Shown: positions 22,001-33,443, numbered from the stretch's first letter. The stretch: DNA of 64,000 nucleotides from Miscanthus floridulus (GCF_019320115.1 NC_089581.1:15649100-15713099); one strand, 5' to 3'. Notes: generated by a model from the sequence alone, not told the origin. A program made the numbers and translations.

Positions 22001-24526
22001 CTTGCCTTCTCACCTCCACCACACCATCCTTGAGGCTCTTATCAATCAAAACTCCTACTCCATTTTTATTTGAAGTTGTCGTTGTGTACCAGAGCCAACA
22101 ACAACAACAAAGCCTTTTAGTCCCAAGCAAGTTGGGGTATGCTAGAGTTGAAACCCAACATGAGCCCCTAGTCACGATTCAAGCACGTCAATAACTGCTT
22201 TTCAAGCACTCCTATCCAAACAAAGATCTCTAGGTATATCCGAACCCTTTAAATCTCTTTTTATTGCCTTCCCCTATGCCAACTTCGGTCTTCCTCTACC
22301 TCTCCTCACATTGATATCTCGACATAGGACTCCACAATGCACTAGTGCCTCTGAAGGTCTCCTTTGGACATGGCCAAACCACCTCAACCGATGTTGGACA
22401 AGTTTTTCTTCAACTGGTGCTACCCCTAGACGATCACGTATATCATCGTTCCGAACTCGGTCCATCCTTGTGCGACCACAAATCCAACGCAACAGAAGTC
22501 TTAAGAAACAACCCCTGAACAGAAACTTTGTATCACATATTTATGATATTACTTGCGGTAGAGTGCTATGTTTGTAAAGAGTAAAGCACACCGGCGGTTC
22601 CCTCCCTCTCTCAGATGGTCATGCTGGCATGCCAAATAGGCAAGCATATGCCAATGAATGATATTTGAACCTCGAGTGGCACAATTATAAATTTTGTAAA
22701 CAAGTATATTGCATCAGCACTCAGCAGTCCTTAAACTTGTTCAGAAGCATCACATAGGTCCCTGAAATATTAATTTGCAGCTTCATGTCCTCAAATTGGC
22801 TAAGTCTGTCATTCGAGGTCCAAATCTTGCTAATTAATGTGCGACTGCCCATGTGGCGTACTAGCAACCCCCATGGCAGCAACGCACCACTCTCATGTCT
22901 CTCATTTCTCCTCTCCCACAAATCAAGCAACATCCGCCGGAGAGGAATGACACATTCTTTTTTCCCACGACGGGAATACCAAATTTCAATACCAAAGCAA
23001 CGAAATTACAGCAGGATTAAGTCATCCATGTTTGTCGCGTCACTACCATTTAAACTGCTCACACAGTTAAGCACCAAGAGCTTAGATAGTGTGGCCAAAA
23101 AACTTACTACCAAAATAGCAACAAAGCATTAAAAACTCACGTTGAACACCGACTCAAAACCAAGCTTTATACACAGGACATTACGGTCTAAACAAGTAAA
23201 TGCCCACATGGGCATCAAACTCAGCACACACGTCCAACTGAGCAGAAGTGTTGCCAGCCACCGTATCTCCTTTAGGACAGGAGTGACACCTTCTGGATGT
23301 CATGTATATGCTAAATAGATGGACTGACGGATCAACACTAATCAGGGAGATTTGGACCTTGAGTGCACTGATTAACAAGCTTAGAAACTTGAAGTTGTAA
23401 ATTAGTAGGTTAGACAGTTACATGACACTCCCAAACAAGTTTAGGAACCGTTAGTGCAGTTTACAATAGTCTGGTGACCTATTTGACACCTCTGAACATG
23501 TTTGAGCAGTACACTTTACTCTTTGTAAAATCATGATGGAAGCTCATAGTAAATGTGACTCAGGAGCTGCATGCCTCCACGTCAAGAAGCACAGTTGTAA
23601 CATCCGTAACAACGAAAGGTTATATTTTGCATCAATAAGCCTATAATAGAATTATAACCAATTCCTAAGGATTGCAGCATAACATAGGCAGAAATGTTAG
23701 TCTTACTTAACCATGGCACAAATCAATTCAGCGTTAACAAACAACCCATAAATTGAGGAGCACATATGGCAATAACTAAGGAGCAATGAATGAACTAAAT
23801 AAATAATAGTTTGGTTGCACAATTTCAGCAAGAGCCGATGCTACAAATGAAAATTAGGAGAAAATTTTGAGTATACACAAGTAAAATATGGGTTTCCAAA
23901 TCAGTTTGTATTTTGGTAGGCTTACAGTATGAAAAGATAGTCCGAGTCTATTGGTAAACTGAGTAAGCATATGTCGCTATGCTGCTCTAGATTTTCTGTA
24001 CTAAGCCAAATTCATAGTTCAATGCACATGTTAAGAAAACTCACATGAAGGCCATGGAGAGCTGCTTCAGATCATTCTCGAAGTTCTTCATGTTTGCCAA
24101 CGACTGTGCGCAGAAGATGATCGCGATCCACGAGCACACCTTGTACTGCAAACCGAAATCGATTAGAAACCGAAACCATATCAACGCGTGCAGCCCAGTA
24201 AGGCAACCATAACGTCACCATCAATATAGCTCATAAGGTAACACACATCACTCACACGTGACTGCTCGAGCATGCAGATCTACCACTAACTTGTCCAGAT
24301 CTAAACATTACTCGGAAATCAAATTCAGATCAGAGAGGGTGACATGGTTACGTACGCGGAGCATGACTCCGACGACGCCGAAGACGACGGCGAGGAAGCC
24401 CGCGTAGTCGATGGGCAGGTCCTGGGGAGACAGCTTCGGCGGCGCGTACGGCTTCGCCGTCGACGGCTGCCTCGGATCGCTGCCCCCAGCGAACGCCCCT
24501 CCCCCCGACGACGATCCCTCCTTCAT
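16076..24526 (-). CDS. Asterix family protein (PAT complex subunit)
   Basis: Three exons on the minus strand, 24526-24356, 24145-24045 and 16142-16076, join in frame to 112 residues. All introns are GT-AG. The protein starts [15 protein letters not shown], has the family's [11 protein letters not shown] segment near residue 40, then [18 protein letters not shown] and a C-terminal [16 protein letters not shown]. Two or three hydrophobic segments agree with a small ER membrane protein; animal Asterix is about 106 residues. Established role: with CCDC47 it forms the PAT complex, an intramembrane chaperone acting on multipass proteins at the translocon. Intron 1 is 210 bp but intron 2 is 7.9 kb and holds a LINE, a Stowaway element and duplications. 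Start chosen because it is the only ATG in frame with the conserved core. The upstream neighbour is divergent, about 300 bp away. Confidence 0.92.
16456..16848. repeat. 196-bp tandem duplication in Asterix intron 2
   Basis: Two copies (16456-16651 and 16652-16848) start ctattgagacttgagagc and differ at only a handful of bases (for example tggtcacgtgac against tggtaacgtgac). High similarity implies a recent duplication. Confidence 0.93.
16850..18138. other. Asterix intron 2, unclassified sequence
   Basis: No coding potential recognised. The words gggatgggagcgagacc/gggaacagaatcagg (16900-16940) and tcccagacttccatcccggttccc (split; 17697-17720) are roughly complementary, so 16900-17830 may be a degenerate inverted-repeat transposon, but no boundaries or target duplication could be fixed. 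Confidence 0.3.
18139..18611. mobile_element. Stowaway/mariner-like element in Asterix intron 2
   Basis: 473 bp with terminal inverted repeats cttcctccatcccttaaaaa and ttttttaagggatggag, flanked by TA on both sides (18137-18138 and 18612-18613). These are the standard marks of a Tc1/mariner-derived MITE. The interior carries a tRNA-like B-box (see separate entry). It has no transposase. Confidence 0.85.
18411..18520 (-). other. tRNA-like segment with a Pol III B-box inside the MITE
   Basis: On the minus strand GGTTCGATCCC (18438-18428) is a perfect T-arm/B-box motif, with GCG-rich flanks (gcgagcggtgc ... gcacgctcgc type) that can pair. Upstream, GACTGGTTATCGAGG only loosely resembles an A-box or D-arm. 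No full cloverleaf could be drawn, so it is not called a tRNA gene; it may be a tRNA-derived relic. Confidence 0.35.
18612..19303. other. Asterix intron 2, nothing recognised
   Basis: AT-rich sequence with a short local duplication (aagtataacgtttaagagaa at 18693 and 18726). No gene, RNA or mobile element ends were seen. Confidence 0.5.
19314..22494 (-). mobile_element. RTE-type LINE retrotransposon, 5'-chimeric
   Basis: The minus strand encodes fragments in LINE order. Endonuclease: [14 protein letters not shown] (from about 22065), GGDLNGHVG (about 21830) and [11 protein letters not shown]. Reverse transcriptase: [36 protein letters not shown] and the catalytic [12 protein letters not shown] (about 20160). 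C-terminal part: [17 protein letters not shown] ending at 19401. The 3' end carries the plant RTE tail, ccaacttgcttgggac then (gtt)n at 19319-19336. A 10-bp target duplication, gaagtcttaa, lies at 19304-19313 and 22495-22504. Frameshifts and stops break the ORF, and the first part of the endonuclease is missing. It lies in the host intron on the same strand as the gene. Confidence 0.92.
22093..22494 (-). repeat. Extra RTE 3'-end fragment fused 5' of the LINE
   Basis: About 400 bp repeats the last part of the LINE ([17 protein letters not shown]..., tail with gtt repeats at 22093-22109). It runs head-to-tail into the truncated 5' end of the main copy at about 22092. It differs from the main copy's own 3' end at many sites, so it comes from another source copy. 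Because the shared target duplication encloses both, they entered as one insertion. Confidence 0.88.
22570..23530. mobile_element. Probable non-autonomous DNA transposon, imperfect TIRs
   Basis: The ends tgtaaagagtaaagcacacc (22570s) and gtacactttactctttgtaa (23507-23528) are inverted versions of each other. The interior (about 950 bp) repeats phrases such as 'ttgtaaattag', 'aacttgttcagaagc' and 'gaacatgtttgagcag' in opposite orientation. No transposase was seen and no clear target duplication, so the superfamily is left open. The remaining intron to 24044 shows nothing recognisable. Confidence 0.5.
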
Positions 24527-24860
24527 CTCTCTCGCTCGCTCGCTCGCTCCTCTCTCTTCTCTGTGGACTCTGGAGGGATGAGAAAGAGAGAGATTAATTC
24601 TCAAAAAAAAAAAAAGAGAAAGAGAGAGATTAAAAGTAGTTTTATACGATGCTAAAAAAAAGTAGATTTATACGTGGGCCCACGCGAGCCGGGCCGGTAC
24701 GGCCCAGTTGGCGGCCCCCGCCGCCCGGTCGCCGACCGCTGAAAGAAAAGTCAAAGCGCACGAGTCGCCAACTCGGCAGGCAGCTTCCGCATTCCCACTG
24801 CGCAGTCTGCGCTCCCTTCCTTGTGCTCCCTCACTGGTGATCGCCTTGGCTGCTCCGCTC
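24527..24860. promoter_or_regulatory. Bidirectional promoter between Asterix and the divergent gene
   Basis: Only about 300-330 bp separate the Asterix ATG (24526) from the GC-rich leader of the plus-strand gene (about 24850). The region has a (ctcg)n/ctctct tract in the Asterix leader (24527-24560), an A-run (24603-24616), and cgtgggcccacg (24673) and gccgggcc palindromic GC motifs. GGCCCA-type elements (gggccca; cggcccag at 24699) are known promoter motifs of plant housekeeping genes. No TATA box is obvious on either side. Confidence 0.55.
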
Positions 24861-25489
24861 CCAGCTCCAAAACCCTAACCCCGCGAGACAGCCCAGCAGC
24901 TAGGAGCGGGTCCAGGAGCTCACCGCCGAGCCGCCGCTACACTCGACCTCACCGGTTGCTCGTAAGGCCTCGCTTCATCTCGCCGCGCACGCTTATTACT
25001 TCTGTCGGTGGTTTGTTAGGCTAGCCGTTCTAGTTGTTAATTAGCTTGAGCTTTGAGGTGGCTCGTTGTTGATTCTTCAGTGTGAATGTCGATGCCCTTG
25101 GGCGTTTTAGAGCTCAAGGGTTTTGTTCGGTGAGTTTTTAAGCTTGGGTTGGGGGGATGGTTCATGCCTTTCTTTAATCTCTAGCTCGCGGCTTGCCGTT
25201 CTAGTTTTATACTGTGCAGTATTCTTCTATTTAGTTTTCTTAGCACATAGGACATGAGGTGATTTTTCGTAGTTCATAAGATGTCAAATGGGTAATTAGG
25301 GTCTTACAGTTGTTGCAGGTTTTGTTGATCTGATTAATTCTAACTGGTATGTGTAAATCTTTGGATCCAATCACCTGCAGATGCTGATCAAGTGATCAAA
25401 GCATGAGCACCACTCCTGTTTCAAGGTTCAGGGGGCCAGCCTATTTGCAGCTGTGTCCCCAGTCTAGCGATTGTGCTGAACTTTTGGTA

Positions 25490-28400
25490 ATGTGGATGGG
25501 CCGAGTGCAAAAGATTTGTCAGTTGACCCAAACACATTTTGTCTTCCACAAGATGCTAATCAGGAATTCTATACCCGAGCTTTACAGTACAGTTGTTCTG
25601 TTTCAAAGCAGGGATTTGAAGCCCAAGGTCTTCTCGTGAATGCTGCAGAGTTTGGTCTAAATAATGATTCTTCTGTGGTGGGAGGATATCAACAATTTGA
25701 CTACCTTCTGGGGCCTCCTCAGCCTGAAGTGCATGAAGGAATGCAGATGCAAAATATCAACACAAATATCATCCACCGTCGTAGACCTTCCAATGCATCC
25801 TGTCTTGATCATACAGAAGAACTAACTTCCTATGACAATGATGACAGAGCTATCTCATTTGGAAGTAGTTGTAGCACAGGAATTGCGAGTTATCCATATA
25901 ATACTCCTTTGCAAAGCAATAGCCACATTTCGAGCACACGGGATGGAACTTGGGATGCCCTTATGCAAATGCAAAAGGCTTTGGAAGCATCCAACAGTGA
26001 CAATGGACTCAATGAAGAGTGCAGTGACTTGACTTTCAATCATGCAGAACTGTCAGGTGGGAATACCATGAAGCATCAAGTTGTTTGGGACAATGGCTCT
26101 TTAAAAAGCCCATCTTTCACCTCAAGTTATATGTCTTTCCCTGGTGATACTGAGACCACCCTCACAAGTGCCTCCACTGTTTGTAGCTTTCAGAACTTTG
26201 CTGATCTCCAACATAAGATGAATAACAATGAGCAAAACAAATTATCTTTTGAGGTCGAACTGCCTCATCAGAAAGGGCCCACAAGGAGCCATGTTAATGG
26301 AAGCCGAGGTGAAATGCATTCTGCTGAATGGGGAACAAATCCTGGCCACATAGAATCTTCTGGCTTTATGCCAAGCACTGAAGACAGACAGAATGATATA
26401 TCACATCAACTGTCAAGTTCATTTGTATATACTGCAGATGGAATTGTGGATAATGGCTCAAAAAAGTCACCCCTCTTGTATGAATGTGAAGAGCAAATGG
26501 AAATTGATTCGCTTCTAAATTCATTTGGTGTATCAACTGATTCCTTTTCGCAAACATGTGGAATGTTTGAGCAAAGGTAAATTGAGGTGCTGCAGTGTCA
26601 TCATATCATTGATGATTCATTTCATTTTCATGTTGAAATTAGGAGCCTGCAACTTTACTAATACTTGTTCTTCACAGTAACAGCATGATGGTGTCTGCAA
26701 CACTTATAACTGTGGGCTTAACTATTTCTATAGATGGATTTTTGGTTTGTAACAAAAATGTAACTGCCAAACACTTCTTTGGTAATGGCATTCACTATTT
26801 TCAGTCAGATGGGTCATAGTAGGCTAGTAGCTTACTCTGCTATTAACACTAAAACTAGCAATTTGTCCACATTTCTGTATCGAATCAAATATTTATTTGT
26901 TCTTAAGTTCACTGCCCAATTTATTATTTCTGTGTTGCGATCTAATCAAATGTGTTAAAATGCAGCGACAATTTGGTTGAGGTTGGTATGAAGATCGAAT
27001 TGGATGAAAGTGGTTCTTCTGCATGCTTTAGTAATACTACCCCATATATGCAAACTGGACCACTGGAGTCAGCTATATCTGATGGATCTTCTTATCCTGA
27101 ACAGTATCAATCTACTTCTCAAACATGTGGCTTATTTTATGCTTCAGCATCTCAGTGGCAAAATATGTCAAGTTCTGGATTGCCTTTACTGGACTGTCGC
27201 AAAAGTATTGGTGAACCCAGTTCAATAATTAACCTGGGGGGAAATGATAAAGCACACCTGCTGCCCACAAGTGAAGGTACTTTAGTACAGAAACCACAGA
27301 GTGTTGCTACTGATACTAGGCTGGAAATGACCGACAATGTTGCTAATTGGTATCTAGAGTTCACTGGTAGCTTGGATGGCCAATCTTGTCCAATAGGGGC
27401 TTCTGTATGTCATGATGAGGCAATGGCAGCCAAAGTTTTACAGACGGCACAACCTGACGTAGTCACAGATTGCACCTTTGGAGTAGGTACTTCAAGCCAC
27501 GCTGGACGCTCAGATATGCAGCTACCCATTACACAGACTGCTTCTGTTCAAGAGCCTGGCCTGAGTTTGTCCAAGGACCTCAACTTATCATGTATTCAAG
27601 GAACAGAGATCAAGAAAGTAGATTTAACAGGAAAAATACAATTCTGAATGCGATGGCATCCTCCGCCCCAAGTCTTTTGAACAAAACACTCCTGAGAGTA
27701 TGGGTATTAAAACATAATGGTTGTGATGATTATAGCCAGATTGTTGATCCTCAGCAGAGTACCATACTCTCAGCAAGCAAACCTTCCCACTCAAGTGTTT
27801 TGCCGGTTGACAAGCTTGATGAGAAGGTCGTTTTTCACAGCAAAAAAAGCGGAAAAGGGCAACAGAAAAGCTTTTAGCATGGCATGCACAAGTCATGACC
27901 GTGCATGGGAGCAGGCATCGCAGAAGGTGTTGATTTTTAATTGAACTCACCCATCTTTTGAACAAAGTATTTGAGCTTTAGTTTGACTTGCTTCTTTTGT
28001 TAAAAAATGTTTATGCAACTCCTTTTGGCTTGACATACATGTTCGAAGGGGCTGATCCGCTGATGTTTGTTTGTTTGTTTGTTTTGATCTATAGAATTCC
28101 TGAGTTGGATTGGGCTCGTGCTACCAAAAGATTGGTTGAGAAGGTTATATGATTTTCGCTATGTCGTGCAAAACCCTTTCTGTTGTGCAATTTTCCCCCT
28201 GGCCTGACATCCTTATCGTGCATAGCAGGTAGATGGTGTGAATGCAACAATGGGAAGTAGCAGCTTTAGTACTCGAGCTCAGAAAAGACTTGTTTTGACA
28301 ACTAGTCTGATTCAGTATATTCTTCCTGTTGTACCAGCTAGACTTCTTGCCACAAATGTTACTAATTCCGCTGAAACCATCGTATACCACCTTTCTAAAT

Positions 28401-29299
28401 TCGCACTCAGTGACGCATGTGACACTGTTCTGTCTGTTGGGAATGACGACATGTAAGCATTGTTTTCTTTCTTTTGAATATGTTTCCTTTTGTATCATTC
28501 TCCGAGGTTTTAACATCTTCAGAGTTAGTATAAAAGGGCAGACCTAGTATGGGGAAGGGATAAACCGAGACAAGCCTTTCCCCCGCAAAATCTGCGGATA
28601 GGGCTTGCTTCAAACCCACTGACCTTTTATAGTTACATAAAAACTAAAAAAAGACTTGATGTAGTATAAGGTACTGTAACCATGTCATAATCAGCAGGCT
28701 GGTTTATTCATAATATCTATGTAGTTTTGGGACTACTTAGATCTCACATTGATCTTGAGAATCTTCATTTTGTGGTATTTGGCCAGGCTACCAAACCAGA
28801 GCAGCACTTCTGCTAAGGAAGACTAAAAAATCCTATCAGAAGTTCTGGAAACCTATGGGTCGAGGTTTGGCAAGATGGAAATTTCCTTGTTAAGGTATGG
28901 TGTACCAATAGTTGAACTACAACTCACAGGCTTCAGTATTTGAATTCTGCAATTAATCATAAATGTCTGCAAACATACCTCTGTACTGGTCCACGATTTC
29001 ATACTTTTCTTATTTCCAGTGACTGCAATAATAATGACGCTCCTATACTCTCGTGATTTGACATTCTTATGTATTTTCCTGTGTATCTCAGTGCTGAGAA
29101 GATGATGACATTACATGATATGGCATCAGAGCTGCAGGACTTGGAGCGGTGGTATATTGTCTATCAACTTGGAAAGTGTCATGGATACGCTAAAAAATCT
29201 GGACTCGACCCCTGCACAGCTACTGTCAAGAAACATGATGGAGCTGCTGCAGCACCAGTAGACTCGCTGAGTAGTATCAAGTGTCGCTTACTGAACTAG
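25490..29299 (+). pseudogene. Dentin sialophosphoprotein-like plant nuclear protein, decayed copy
   Basis: Exons 25490-26576, 26966 to about 27927, 28095-28143, 28229-28452, 28787-28894 and 29092-29299 have GT-AG borders and matching phases. The C-terminal half has the family order: KKRKRATEKLLAWHAQV, then IPELDWARATKRLVEK, then [18 protein letters not shown], ending in a helical [20 protein letters not shown] segment. The N-terminal two-thirds is serine/asparagine-rich and apparently disordered. The family (Arabidopsis At5g07940-type) has no settled function. Lesions: the only nearby ATG (25490) is one base out of frame; frames change near 27640, 27710 and in an A7 run at 27842-27848; and there is an in-frame TAA at 28827-28829. 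The leader (about 24850-25390) has an intron ending at 25380. It is transcribed divergently from Asterix. Confidence 0.72.
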
Positions 29300-30385
29300 G
29301 GCAGTTCAGGGACTACTAACAAGTCTACACCCCCCGTTTGTCCCAATTTCCAGCAGTCGTGCATCACCGCAATGCTGGCTGTGTAGGATTATTGAACCAT
29401 AGGATATACTACTGCTTTCCCGTTGCCGTATTGGGTTCTTTTGTTAGGAAATTAGAAGCAACTTCTCAGTTTAGACGTAGGAATACGGTGGTGCGACTTA
29501 TCCTGTGTTATGTGATCAGATGTAGGAGCACGGTGATACCATTTTTCAAGTATAGCTAATGCTAGTTGTCTGTAACTTTCAGATGTTACTGTTCTTTCGG
29601 ACTGGTTGCTATATGATGGTGATGACCGCTGTTTCAGGTCTCTTTTTTAGGCCAGGCTTAGGCCGGTCCTGCGCCTAAGCGGGTTGCTCGCTGTTTTTTG
29701 TTAGGAAAATGGCCAGGTTCGGGTTCAAAAAAAAAATCGAACTCACTTTTCGCTATACCGTGTTCAGTAAGGCGTGCGCTGGGCTCAGCTAGAACAAAAT
29801 TGTGCATCTATTAGTTCATTCTAAAAATCATACAGAGTTTCATTCATTAGTTCAAAGCCTTTCTATAGTTTTCATTCCTTTTTTTTTTGACAACAATAGT
29901 TTTCATTCCTTGATCCATACAGAGTTGAAAACCAAATCAAATATTATCTAGAGTTTTTTTTAGCAATAAATATAAGTTTTATCTAGATGTAATTTATATC
30001 TTATCTATCTTCTTAAAATCATTGGCACATCATTATAAATATCTTAAATGCGGATTATAAACTAGCAGAGAATGAAATAAAAGAAAGCCTTTTGGCGCGT
30101 AAGCTTCTTATTATCGGGCCGTCCAAAGACGTCATGTGTGGGCTCTATGGCCCACCACGAAGCCATCGGTGTTCCACTGTTCCGTTCCATCTTGCTTTTG
30201 ACCCACCGTGTGGCCTCCGGTTTTCCAAGTCCCCACCACAAGCCAGCGGAATCTTTCCGATTCGGCAATCGAGCAAATCGATCTCCGTGCAATTCCACCT
30301 CCCGAACCGAATCCCTCCACCGACCCAAACCCTAGCGCGCACCCACGTCCCTTACCCTTTCCCGGCTTTCTGGCCGGTGTCGGTG
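29300..30385. other. Intergenic region and leader of the TPRA1-like gene
   Basis: 29300-30040 holds the 3' flank of the decayed gene and AT-rich DNA without recognised features. 30100-30385 is rich in ccaccg/cccaaaccctag-type leader sequence and probably contains the promoter and 5' untranslated region of the next gene. The tccaccgacccaaaccctag stretch (30316-30335) includes an AAACCCTA telo-box, a motif common in plant housekeeping promoters. Confidence 0.45.
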
Positions 30386-33035
30386 ATGCGGGCGCTGCTC
30401 GCGGACGGCGGGATGGCGCTGGCGGTGGCGCCGGCGGCCAACGAGTCGTCGGGCGGCGCTGCGGTGTCGCTGGGGCCGTTATGGTGGGCGTCGGAGTGCC
30501 ACGGGGTGTTGTACAGCCTGGCGGTGATGCTGCCATCGCTGGCCTTCGTGGGGTTCCAGGCGTGGCAGGCGCGGCGGAGCTTCCGTACGCTCAGCTACGG
30601 CCGCTCTCACGTCGTCGTAGTCGCGTACTACGCGCTCCTCTGGGCCGTCGCCGTACTCAACCTCCTCTGGTGCTTCCTGCAGGTTCCGATTGGTTCCCTC
30701 TGTTGCTTATCTTTAAGTCCCGTATTGCCTGGTTATGAAACTCTCCGTGCTTTGATTGGGTTGTTGATTTGGTCATTCGATGTTTATTAGGGGAAATGCT
30801 TTCCATGAAAAAGAGTACTATGCTGTGCGTGTAGTTTAAGTTATGACTAGTGAAAGGCAGGAGGAATTCTTCTTGAAAAGTAGGGGCAAGTGGAGCTAAT
30901 GAGAGATGAACTTGTTGGTAAAAATGAGCTGTGAGAAATCTATACCAGATCATGAAACTTTTGAATTGTATTTTCAGGTTTGAATGATAATCAGTAATGT
31001 TTGTATGTTTTGCTAGTGTTCGATTGCTGAGTAGAATAAGTAGGTAAAAGACTGGAAATTAAGTGAACTTTTGGTGAACATGAGTTGTTTGTACCTGTCT
31101 TCCTGAGTAGTCTTCTGATGTTTCAACTTGATAATGGAATAGCTGAAGACCACATCCGTGATTGAATCCTATGGGTAGTATGGGTAGGCTAGGAGCTGGT
31201 CACTGGTCAGGGAATCTCAATGTTGAGCCAGTAGCAAGCTTTGGTGGGTGTCAAAAAGAAAAGAGCAAGTTCCTGGTGGTCATGTGATAGCTGGTAATGA
31301 TGAACAGGTAGCAAGGTCTGCTGGGTTAAGGAAAAATAAAATCCGTGGTAGCTGGGTGTTGATGTCAAATAGTACTTCACATTGGTCTGGTTGTTAGGCT
31401 TTAGATTTCAGGTGCACATCTTGGTATTGTTACTAAATAAGTGGATTATTAATCCATTTTTAGATTTGATATGGTCCTACTGTACAGAACTACAGAAGGA
31501 AAATCAGATGAACAATCCTGACTTATGAATCCAAAATTTCATTTTTATTGTTTTTTTTACATTGTGTATTACCTGTACCTCTTATGTAAGTATGGATTTT
31601 TTTTTTCAGGCATGGCAATGTATGCCTGACAGGGCATTCTCTTGGAATGTACTGTCACTGTTTACAAAATCAGGAATGTTATTCTTGGAAGTCAGTCTCA
31701 TAGCCTTTCTACTTCAAGGAAATGATGCCAGTGGTTTTGAATCTTTGGCACGAACCTTTGTTATCTCTGGAGCTGTAGTTGCTGCTGATGTATTGCTCAA
31801 GGTATGATCTACTCCAAAATTCAGGCATAGCGAACAGTAACTAGCTTTTCTTAGAAGTGATGTGTGTTAGGTTTCATTACTTAGTTGTTGCAGTTTTTGG
31901 GATTCAACTAGAATTTTTTGCGATGCTGTGTCGTATTTGCTTTCTTAGCAACAATCTAAGTTAATTGACTGGTGTATCTGGTCCATAATGTTAATTTATT
32001 AGAGAACATAATATTTTTCTTGTTTACACTGTTCCATGAATAGTGGATTGGCTTATTGCAAGTTGGTACTGAACTTCTATTGGTAGTAGATCTTGCCCGC
32101 TCATCTCATGTCACTGTCAGAAGTTTTTTTTGGCTGCTCAATGAAAGACAAGGCCAGGAAGGCCCCATGCACTTAACCTAACCTGACACGCCTTTCCTCG
32201 TTTCAATGTGTTAAATCATGTTGCAAGTGGAAAGCGGCATTAATACTCTAGTTCACTTGTAGCCTTTTACTATCTTACCTATGAAACTGACTTTGTCCTT
32301 ATTCAGACTATATATGTTTTTGGCTTTGGTGTTCCTTTGTTCATCGATGCTGATCAAGGAACTGGTGGGAAATGGGGCCTAGTGGATTCTCCACAAACTT
32401 GTGCTTACTGGAGTCTATGGCCTGATTGTTTTCATGCATCATTCAAGATGGAGGGACAGGCTGCCTGGTAATCGGTTACTGTCTTTGTATGTTCCAAAAT
32501 TCTTTTGTTTGGTGTTTCATGACCATAATCTCGTGGTTGCTTTACTGCAGCAAAACCAGCATACTACAACTATGTATGTGCGATGTTGCTATTGAATGGC
32601 TTATCACTGTTTGGATGTTTCCTTGTTGCAAGTGGAGCTGGATTTGGTTTATGGTACATACAGAACACTATTTTCAAATTTTATGGTAACTTATTCACCT
32701 TCAAGAGCAATATTGGATGATGACCCCTTTTGCTGTAGGTTATATAATCTCACAACCGTATGCTATCATTCTCTTTACCTTCCCCTCCTGTATGTGACTT
32801 TCTTAGCAGACTTCTTCCAGGTACCTTCTTGCCTATGATGTGTTACTTTGCTTCTGTGTAGTGCTTCTTCCTTGGTTCCTTAGCCTTGTGTACTGGTATA
32901 ATTGTCTGTGACTTGTAATGAAATTATTGTCTTTGCTGATTTATTTTGTATGTGTAGGAGGAAGACATGCTCCTAGAGAACGTCTACTATTCTGAAATGA
33001 AGGATGCTGGGTTCTTTGATGCTGACTGGGATTGA
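30386..33035 (+). CDS. Tmemb_40/TPRA1-type seven-pass membrane protein, one frameshift
   Basis: Six exons: 30386-30682, 31610-31801, 32307-32467, 32551-32653, 32739-32820 and 32958-33035, all GT-AG with compatible phases, predicting about 303 residues. After a short extracellular-type N-terminus come LWWASECHGVLYSLAV, seven hydrophobic segments, the signature TIYVFGFGVPLF (exon 3), YYNYVCAMLLLNG (exon 4) and LYLPLLYVTFLADFFQ (exon 5), with an acidic tail ending DADWD. This matches plant relatives of TPRA1/GPR175, listed among candidate G-protein-coupled receptors (CAND group) but without a proven ligand. Exon 3 has one surplus base in ggcctagtggatt (about 32378-32390): removing a G restores the frame. 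It is therefore either a fresh null allele or a sequence error. The start is the first ATG of the conserved frame after the leader. Confidence 0.8.
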
Positions 33036-33443
33036 TCTGTGGCTGCTGCACTGTATGACCACTCCCATGTGAAACTACGCTGTATTTTTGTTATCTGTGT
33101 ACTGAACGTAGAACAGAAAATGTATGTAGCTAACCGTGGTAATGAATGGAAATATGTAAATCTTACTGCTGCATACTTCAGATTTCAAGTGATTTCACCG
33201 TTGAGATCGCCACGCCAACGATGGGTGATAATTCACGTCTATTATGATACAAAACTAGTCCCGTATGGATTATAAGGCGAGCGTACAGGGCTGGTGGACC
33301 GTCAGAAACTGCGTTTTTGCAGGCTCGTTTAGAAATGCTACGTGCGTGTGCTTGTGCATACGCACATTTCTATGTTCCGTGGCTTTTGTTTTTACCAGAA
33401 GACAGAAGTTAGGAAGAACCCGTTTAGAATCACTCTTATCTGC

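Noticed and set aside
25403..25639. ATG at 25403 as the start of the plus-strand gene
   Set aside because: It lies in a different frame from the conserved protein and ends after 78 codons.
27470..27965. A separate small gene in other frames at the end of exon 2 of the decayed gene
   Set aside because: The frames hold pieces of the same conserved protein in sequence order, so frameshifts explain them better.
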